From NCBI GenBank assembly GCA_028696755.1, contig JAQVGK010000180.1:1-7153 (forward strand): a stretch of DNA of 7,153 nt, written 5' to 3'. Shown piece after piece: positions 1 through 4,397 of the stretch. The translations under genes and the position numbers were made by a program. Each line of letters begins with the position of its first letter. Positions within the stretch are counted from its first letter, which is position 1. The stretch comes from Bacteroidales bacterium (GTDB lineage: Bacteria > Bacteroidota > Bacteroidia > Bacteroidales > ML635J-15). Under the pieces are notes generated by a model. It was given only the letters and a program-made list of their open reading frames with translations. It ran no database searches and was not told the DNA's origin.

Positions 1-2728
1 CAGATGTGTATGATGTGTAATTTATTCCGGCATATTGCTGTAAATAAACTCTTTGATTTAGCAAGTCAAACGCAGCTATACGAACTTCGAATCTGTTTTT
101 AGCTCCGATTATTTGCCTAATAGAAGCATTTACAATCATCATATCCTTATCGTAATTTAGCTTGTCGTTTTTATAAACATTCCATTTAAAATTTCCTTCA
201 AAATAAGTCTTTTTGGCAAATTGCCATTTTACACCTGCATTTGCATTAAAACTATTAATGGTCTGGTTTTGTGTCGTTTGAATTGAATATTTTACATTAT
301 TATTCGAGGCTGAACCTGAAAAATTAAAATTTAATTTTTTGCCCGCTGTAAGATTAAGTCCAATTTGTCCTGAATAATATGCACTGTTTGTTACGTTCTC
401 TGTTCCGTTAATAAACACGGGACTGTTGTCATATCTAGCTTGCCCCGACATACTAAAACTTAAGACAGTTTTTATTATTGGCATACTGGACCATAGATAT
501 GTATTAAAGCTATTGCCTCCCTTAACGTTCTCAGGTCTTGAGCGCGTAACATAACCAACACCATCAACAAAGTCTGTGTACTGATTGTAAACTATAGAAC
601 TTTCGTTAATACTATAACTGGCACTAAGAGAGAGGCTTTTAAAACTCGCACGACTCCAATAATGAATTCTTGCAGAAATATCATGAGATAGTTCAGGAGT
701 TAGGTTCATATTTCCTTCAATCTTATATAAAGGATTGCTTAAAGTTACAATTGGTTGTAACTGAGTTAAAGTTGGTTCATTTACACCATATGAGTAATCG
801 ACATCAAAACCTAGATTATTGGGGAGTTCATAGTTTGCCGAAAAGTAAGGAATAAAGTTCTTATAGCTTTTTGGTGATATGGAAACGAAATCACTAGCTC
901 CTTCCATAATCGAAAATGTTCCACCTTGATTAATAATCTGATAAGCACCGCCAATTGCTAGATTTAAGCCTTCGTAACCATAATTAAGACTTGTTCCAAT
1001 TCTATTGTATAAAACATTTTGATCGTAAAAATTCGATAAACTATCAATTCTAAAACTACTATTTAGAATATCTTTTGCAATTTTTCCAGATTTATCATTG
1101 TTTAGCGATAAATTGAAAAAATTCATTAAAGAAAAGCGTTTGCCAAATGGTTCAACAAACAGAACACTAGATTTGTATAAGCTTCCCGAAGTAAGACTTT
1201 CGTTAAGAAGCATAATCTGTTCTTCGGATGTTGTGGCCATGTAGAAACTATTAATGTTTTCTGCAATTTGTTCAGAACTATTGTCGTCGATACTTGCCGA
1301 CCCACTTATTGCAAAAATACGACCTGTCTTTTTAAAACTGTGCTTGTATATTCCTAATGCTTTGATCGAAAATGAGTTATTGTCCGTACTATCGTTAAGT
1401 GAATTTGAATTAATATTTAAATAGTCTGGCGTTTGGTACATCTGATTTTGAATTTTTTCTCGCAACAAACCAGAAATTCTTGAATCTATTTTAAAAATTA
1501 CCGTGTTACTTGAATCAAATTCGATTTCAACTCTAGAGTTAATACTATGAGCATAATTGAATTGTTTGAAATTTATAGATTCATCTAGGTTATAGGAAGT
1601 GTCCGGTAAAAATGTAAATCGCTTTGATATTTGGTCGTATTGTAGATTGGATTGATTATAAAAATATCCCAGATTGAATTTAACCTTCTTGTTAAAGTAA
1701 TTGTAGTTAGCTCCAGCTCCAGCATTTTTTGTAAAGCCTCTACCATCATAATTGCTTCCCATCATTGTATAACTCATATACCTGTAGCGTCCGCCACCAC
1801 CACTAAATCCAAAATCTCCGTTATCATAATCAGAATAAGCAGAATTTCCTTTAAACTCCGCATAATCGTCCCAGTTCACACCTGTCTCGTTCATATTGTT
1901 ACCATAACCAATAAACGACAATTGAGAAGTTTCATTAAATCTATTATAACTCCCGCGAGCTGCCCATCGGTCTTCAGTTCCACCAGCAATTGTTGCCTTT
2001 CCAAAGTAACCTTTTTTGTATTCATCTTTCAGTTCTAGGTTCATAACCTTGTCCTGAGTCCCATCTTTTATTCCAGTAAGCCTTTGCTGTTCCGACTTAT
2101 CATCATAAACCTGCACTTTCGAAATTGCTTCAGCATCAAGGTTTTTTGTTACGCTGGTCGGATCATCACCAAAGAATGTTTTACCGTCAACATAAATTCG
2201 CTTTACATCCTTACCTTGAGTAGAAATATTTCCGTTTGCATCAACGTCGATACCGGGAAGGCGTCGCAATAAATCTTCAACAGTTGATCCAGGAGGTATT
2301 TTAAAAAGTCTTGCATCGTACTCCACAGTATCGCCACGAATAAATAATGGTGCTTGTGCAGATTTAATAACGACTTCCATCAGAATTTCGGCAATTGGCT
2401 CAACAGTAATTACACCCAAATCAACATCCGCAGTCTGCGAAATTGGAATGCTTTTCTGAATTGGCATAAAACTAATATGCGAGATTTTTAAAATATACCC
2501 GCTGTTTTTTACATTTCGGAAGCTAAAAAAACCTTCAGAATTTGTTGTTGTGTAATTAACAAGAGTTGAATCCTTGCTGTTAAGTAGCATCACTGTGGCA
2601 GCTGGAACAGTTTCGTTTAGCGTATCCTTTACCTGAGCCGTGATGTTTATTTGCGACACCTGCCCTACCAAAGAACTACTAAAAACCAGCAAACCCAAAA
2701 TCAAAAGACGGCAACTTCTATAATTCAT
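1..2728 (-). CDS. TonB-dependent-receptor-like outer-membrane beta-barrel protein (3' end cut by window edge)
   Basis: This frame runs without a stop from ATG 2728-2726 to the left edge: 909 complete codons, with the C-terminus missing. Residues 1-22 look like a signal peptide (MNYRSCRLLILGLLVF, then SSSLVGQ). Residues about 27-110 resemble a carboxypeptidase-regulatory-like beta-sandwich, with TTTNSEGFFSFRNV as its typical centre. Residues about 128-210 form a plug-like segment with VEDLLRRLPGIDVD, GKDVKRIYVDGKTFFGDDP and KVQVYDDKSE, which are hallmarks of the Bacteroidota OMP_b-brl family. The rest is beta-barrel: a Gly-rich loop at 309-313, NPLYKIEGNMNLTPELSHD (the family's NPxLxPE-like signature), and FDLLNQRVY near the visible end. 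By family comparison perhaps 30-60 residues are missing. It probably sits in the outer membrane and may import a ligand through TonB. No substrate, SusD partner or clear TonB box is seen. An in-frame ATG at 2746-2744 would add MFNSKL; 2728 is preferred because the basic residues then sit directly before the hydrophobic core. Confidence 0.88.
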   Translation of the reverse strand, partial: MNYRSCRLLILGLLVFSSSLVGQVSQINITAQVKDTLNETVPAATVMLLNSKDSTLVNYTTTNSEGFFSFRNVKNSGYILKISHISFMPIQKSIPISQTADVDLGVITVEPIAEILMEVVIKSAQAPLFIRGDTVEYDARLFKIPPGSTVEDLLRRLPGIDVDANGNISTQGKDVKRIYVDGKTFFGDDPTSVTKNLDAEAISKVQVYDDKSEQQRLTGIKDGTQDKVMNLELKDEYKKGYFGKATIAGGTEDRWAARGSYNRFNETSQLSFIGYGNNMNETGVNWDDYAEFKGNSAYSDYDNGDFGFSGGGGRYRYMSYTMMGSNYDGRGFTKNAGAGANYNYFNKKVKFNLGYFYNQSNLQYDQISKRFTFLPDTSYNLDESINFKQFNYAHSINSRVEIEFDSSNTVIFKIDSRISGLLREKIQNQMYQTPDYLNINSNSLNDSTDNNSFSIKALGIYKHSFKKTGRIFAISGSASIDDNSSEQIAENINSFYMATTSEEQIMLLNESLTSGSLYKSSVLFVEPFGKRFSLMNFFNLSLNNDKSGKIAKDILNSSFRIDSLSNFYDQNVLYNRIGTSLNYGYEGLNLAIGGAYQIINQGGTFSIMEGASDFVSISPKSYKNFIPYFSANYELPNNLGFDVDYSYGVNEPTLTQLQPIVTLSNPLYKIEGNMNLTPELSHDISARIHYWSRASFKSLSLSASYSINESSIVYNQYTDFVDGVGYVTRSRPENVKGGNSFNTYLWSSMPIIKTVLSFSMSGQARYDNSPVFINGTENVTNSAYYSGQIGLNLTAGKKLNFNFSGSASNNNVKYSIQTTQNQTINSFNANAGVKWQFAKKTYFEGNFKWNVYKNDKLNYDKDMMIVNASIRQIIGAKNRFEVRIAAFDLLNQRVYLQQYAGINYTSYTS

Positions 2729-2738
2729 AAGTTTGGAA

Positions 2739-2812
2739 TTAAACATATTAAAAACATGCAATATTATAAAAATATTGTTTAAGCAGGATTAAAAATTTGT
2801 TAATATGTTTAA
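2739..2812. repeat. 13-bp perfect inverted repeat in the intergenic region
   Basis: The arm ttaaacatattaa at 2739-2751 is the exact reverse complement of ttaatatgtttaa at 2800-2812, with 48 bp between them. The inner arm begins 10 bp upstream of the chosen start of the barrel gene and covers the alternative ATG at 2746-2744. The repeat itself is certain from the sequence. A function as a regulator binding site, or as an mRNA stem that hides the start, is inference; AT-rich sequence does raise the chance of accidental repeats. Confidence 0.6.
2759..2777 (-). other. Short AT-rich hairpin between the PorP/SprF-like gene and the barrel gene
   Basis: A perfect 7-bp inverted repeat (caatatt, 5-nt loop, aatattg) lies inside the larger 13-bp repeat. 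Read on the minus strand it is followed after CATG by five T residues, so it could be a weak intrinsic terminator or attenuator. The stem has a single G-C pair, which argues against strong termination. The same bases contain TAATATTG (2766-2759), one mismatch from the Bacteroidota -7 element TAnnTTTG, but no TTTG-like -33 element is found at the expected spacing. Function is unresolved. Confidence 0.3.
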
Positions 2813-2839
2813 ATTGTGTATGTACTTAACCTTTTTAAA

Positions 2840-2858
2840 GTAGAGGGCATAATTCTAC
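2840..2858 (-). terminator. Possible weak hairpin just after the PorP/SprF-like stop codon
   Basis: GTAGA and TCTAC form a 5-bp stem around a 9-nt loop, starting 5 nt after the TAA of the upstream gene. Only three T residues follow. This position is where a terminator would lie, but the stem is short and the U-tract poor, so it may be chance. Confidence 0.15.
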
Positions 2859-2863
2859 AAAGC

Positions 2864-4393
2864 TTATTTTCTAACTAACTTATATGTCCAAGGTTTCCCG
2901 ATAATATATTGTTCTACATTCAAAAGTTTGAGTCTTTCTTTTTCTAAAACAACCTCTTCTTTTGTATCAAAGGAGTTTGAGCAAATAAAGTAGAAGTAGT
3001 TTGACTCATCCATAATTATTGTTGTTTTTAAATTCAATTCTCTTAATAAAATCTTTTGTCCTTGCTTTGCCGTTTCTAAATTTGTATAAGCTCCAATAAT
3101 CACACAATAAGTTGCATTGATTTCCGATTCATCAATAGCAGAGGTTGTTGAATCACGGTTTTCATTCACATTGTTATTTGTATTACTTTTTGTATCAAAG
3201 TTACTGTTAATATTATTTTTATCTGAAGGTTTTTCGTTTTCAGAATCGCTAACAACTTCATATTTTTGCTTTATTTCCATCAGCATTTTCAAATCTTCAT
3301 CGCTTAATTTAGAATTGTTTTCAAGTTGTTCAATCTCTTCTTTTAGTTTAGTTATGTCGTTGTGATTTTCATCAATTTCCTTTTTTAACTCTTGATTTTT
3401 ATAAATAATTTCATCAATCTTTTGAGATTGGTTTTCTATGTTCTGGACAATTGTCTTGTTTGCTTGCTTATCAGTTTTAGTTGACACACTTTGGTCTTTT
3501 CTTTTACCGATGCGATAGCCAACAATTATTTCATAGGTAGAACCAGAATATCCTGAAATCTGGCCAAGACTAAATTCGTATCCACACCCAACAGTAAGAT
3601 CGTTGTACAAATTGAAAGCCACAGCCATATAGATATTGCTATTAGATCTGTATCCAATACGTGAAAGAATGACATTATCATAGTTAAAATTTACTCCAGC
3701 TTCAACTTGTAAAGGAAGTCCAATCGTTGATCTTCCAAGAATACCAGGCTCAACAACATATTTATCTGCTCCAAATTTGAATGCATAACTAAGGTGTCCG
3801 GCAAAATGCTGAATAAGTTGGTAATTAACATAATTCCCATCTATTGGGGATTGATAATAAAGTTTTGAACTTGTAATTTGATTTGCGATAAGACCAAAAT
3901 TAAGGTTTTTGAATTTATAATTTAAGCCAGCATCGCAAGTAAATCCTGTCGAATTTTGGATATTGCTAAAAATCAATGGGTCGTCAATTTCATCCGTTCG
4001 GATTTTGGTAAAATCAATCTGCGAATAAATAACACCAGGGCTCAAAGCAAAGGAAATGAAGTGCATTTCGCCTAATTTCAAGGTATAATTATAAGTACCT
4101 GATATAAATGTTCTATTAAAGAAATTGTCAGAATCTGATAAAACTAGTATTCCGAGACCAACATTTTTATCAGATATTTTATGGTCCAATGACAACACTG
4201 ATGTTTCGGGAGCACCTGCAATATCTTTCCATTGTTGACGGTTTAGATAAAACACTCTTGTTCCTGATTCTCCAGCCTTAGCAGGATTAAACATATAAGG
4301 ATTTACGAAATTGAAGTCAACTAGAGGAATTTGCTGAGCATAAAGGACTGTAGAGAACGTAAATATCGTAAATATTATCAATAAATTTTTCAT
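2864..4393 (-). CDS. PorP/SprF-family T9SS outer-membrane protein with C-terminal coiled coil and SPOR-like domain
   Basis: The 509-residue product starts with a signal peptide (residues 1-19, ending VLYA before QQ). Residues about 20-298 match the PorP/SprF family: NPYMFNPAKAGESG, then LNRQQWKDIAGAPETSVLSL and NVGLGILVLSD, followed by alternating barrel strands ending in EIIVGYRIGKRK. Family members are usually near 300 residues, so about 210 are extra. Residues about 311-378 are a charged Lys/Glu coiled coil, about 381-427 an Asn/Ser/Asp-rich linker, and about 428-509 a SPOR-like fold (YCVIIGAYTNLETAK, then SNYFYFICSNSFDTKEE and VEQYIIGKPW). Known family members sit in the outer membrane and support secretion of type B cargo; SPOR domains bind peptidoglycan lacking stem peptides. 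A combined barrel-plus-anchor role is inference. The start lies 4 bp after the adhesin stop codon, which implies cotranscription and probably translational coupling. No strong ribosome binding site is seen; AAGAAATAG precedes the start. Confidence 0.9.
   Translation of the reverse strand: MKNLLIIFTIFTFSTVLYAQQIPLVDFNFVNPYMFNPAKAGESGTRVFYLNRQQWKDIAGAPETSVLSLDHKISDKNVGLGILVLSDSDNFFNRTFISGTYNYTLKLGEMHFISFALSPGVIYSQIDFTKIRTDEIDDPLIFSNIQNSTGFTCDAGLNYKFKNLNFGLIANQITSSKLYYQSPIDGNYVNYQLIQHFAGHLSYAFKFGADKYVVEPGILGRSTIGLPLQVEAGVNFNYDNVILSRIGYRSNSNIYMAVAFNLYNDLTVGCGYEFSLGQISGYSGSTYEIIVGYRIGKRKDQSVSTKTDKQANKTIVQNIENQSQKIDEIIYKNQELKKEIDENHNDITKLKEEIEQLENNSKLSDEDLKMLMEIKQKYEVVSDSENEKPSDKNNINSNFDTKSNTNNNVNENRDSTTSAIDESEINATYCVIIGAYTNLETAKQGQKILLRELNLKTTIIMDESNYFYFICSNSFDTKEEVVLEKERLKLLNVEQYIIGKPWTYKLVRK
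2867..3112 (-). other. SPOR-like peptidoglycan-binding domain (residues 428-509 of the PorP/SprF-like protein)
   Basis: The segment shows the two-half pattern of SPOR domains. A strand with YCVIIGAY and a helix from NLETAKQGQ come first. A strand with NYFYFICSN and a second helix from FDTKEEVVLEKER follow, and VEQYIIGKPW closes the domain. The assignment is by eye. The domain lies behind a long flexible linker, as expected for a periplasmic module that must reach the cell wall from the outer membrane. Confidence 0.75.
3260..3463 (-). other. Coiled-coil segment (residues 311-378 of the PorP/SprF-like protein)
   Basis: The residues are rich in Lys, Glu, Asn and Gln with hydrophobic Ile/Leu spaced in heptad fashion (for example KIDEIIYKNQELKKEID and ITKLKEEIEQLENN). 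It follows directly on the last barrel strand, so it should lie on the periplasmic side and may cause oligomerisation or act as a rigid spacer. Heptad phase was judged by eye. Confidence 0.65.
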
Positions 4394-4397
4394 AGTA

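Noticed and set aside
670..855. Plus-strand open frame of 61 codons
   Set aside because: It is a shadow of the barrel gene on the other strand, with no motif and no start context.
1652..2038. Plus-strand open frame of 128 codons
   Set aside because: It lies antisense inside the barrel gene, whose minus frame encodes clear family motifs. The product is a low-complexity Ile/Ser/Thr-rich sequence with no recognisable domain.
2084..2272. Plus-strand open frame of 62 codons
   Set aside because: It is antisense to the plug-domain region of the barrel gene, which is strongly conserved in the minus frame.
3117..3365. Plus-strand open frame of 82 codons with a Ser/Phe/Leu-rich, membrane-like product
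   Set aside because: It is antisense to the linker and coiled coil of the PorP/SprF-like gene. Glu/Lys/Asn codons on one strand give Phe/Leu/Ser/Ile on the other, so the hydrophobic look is an artefact.
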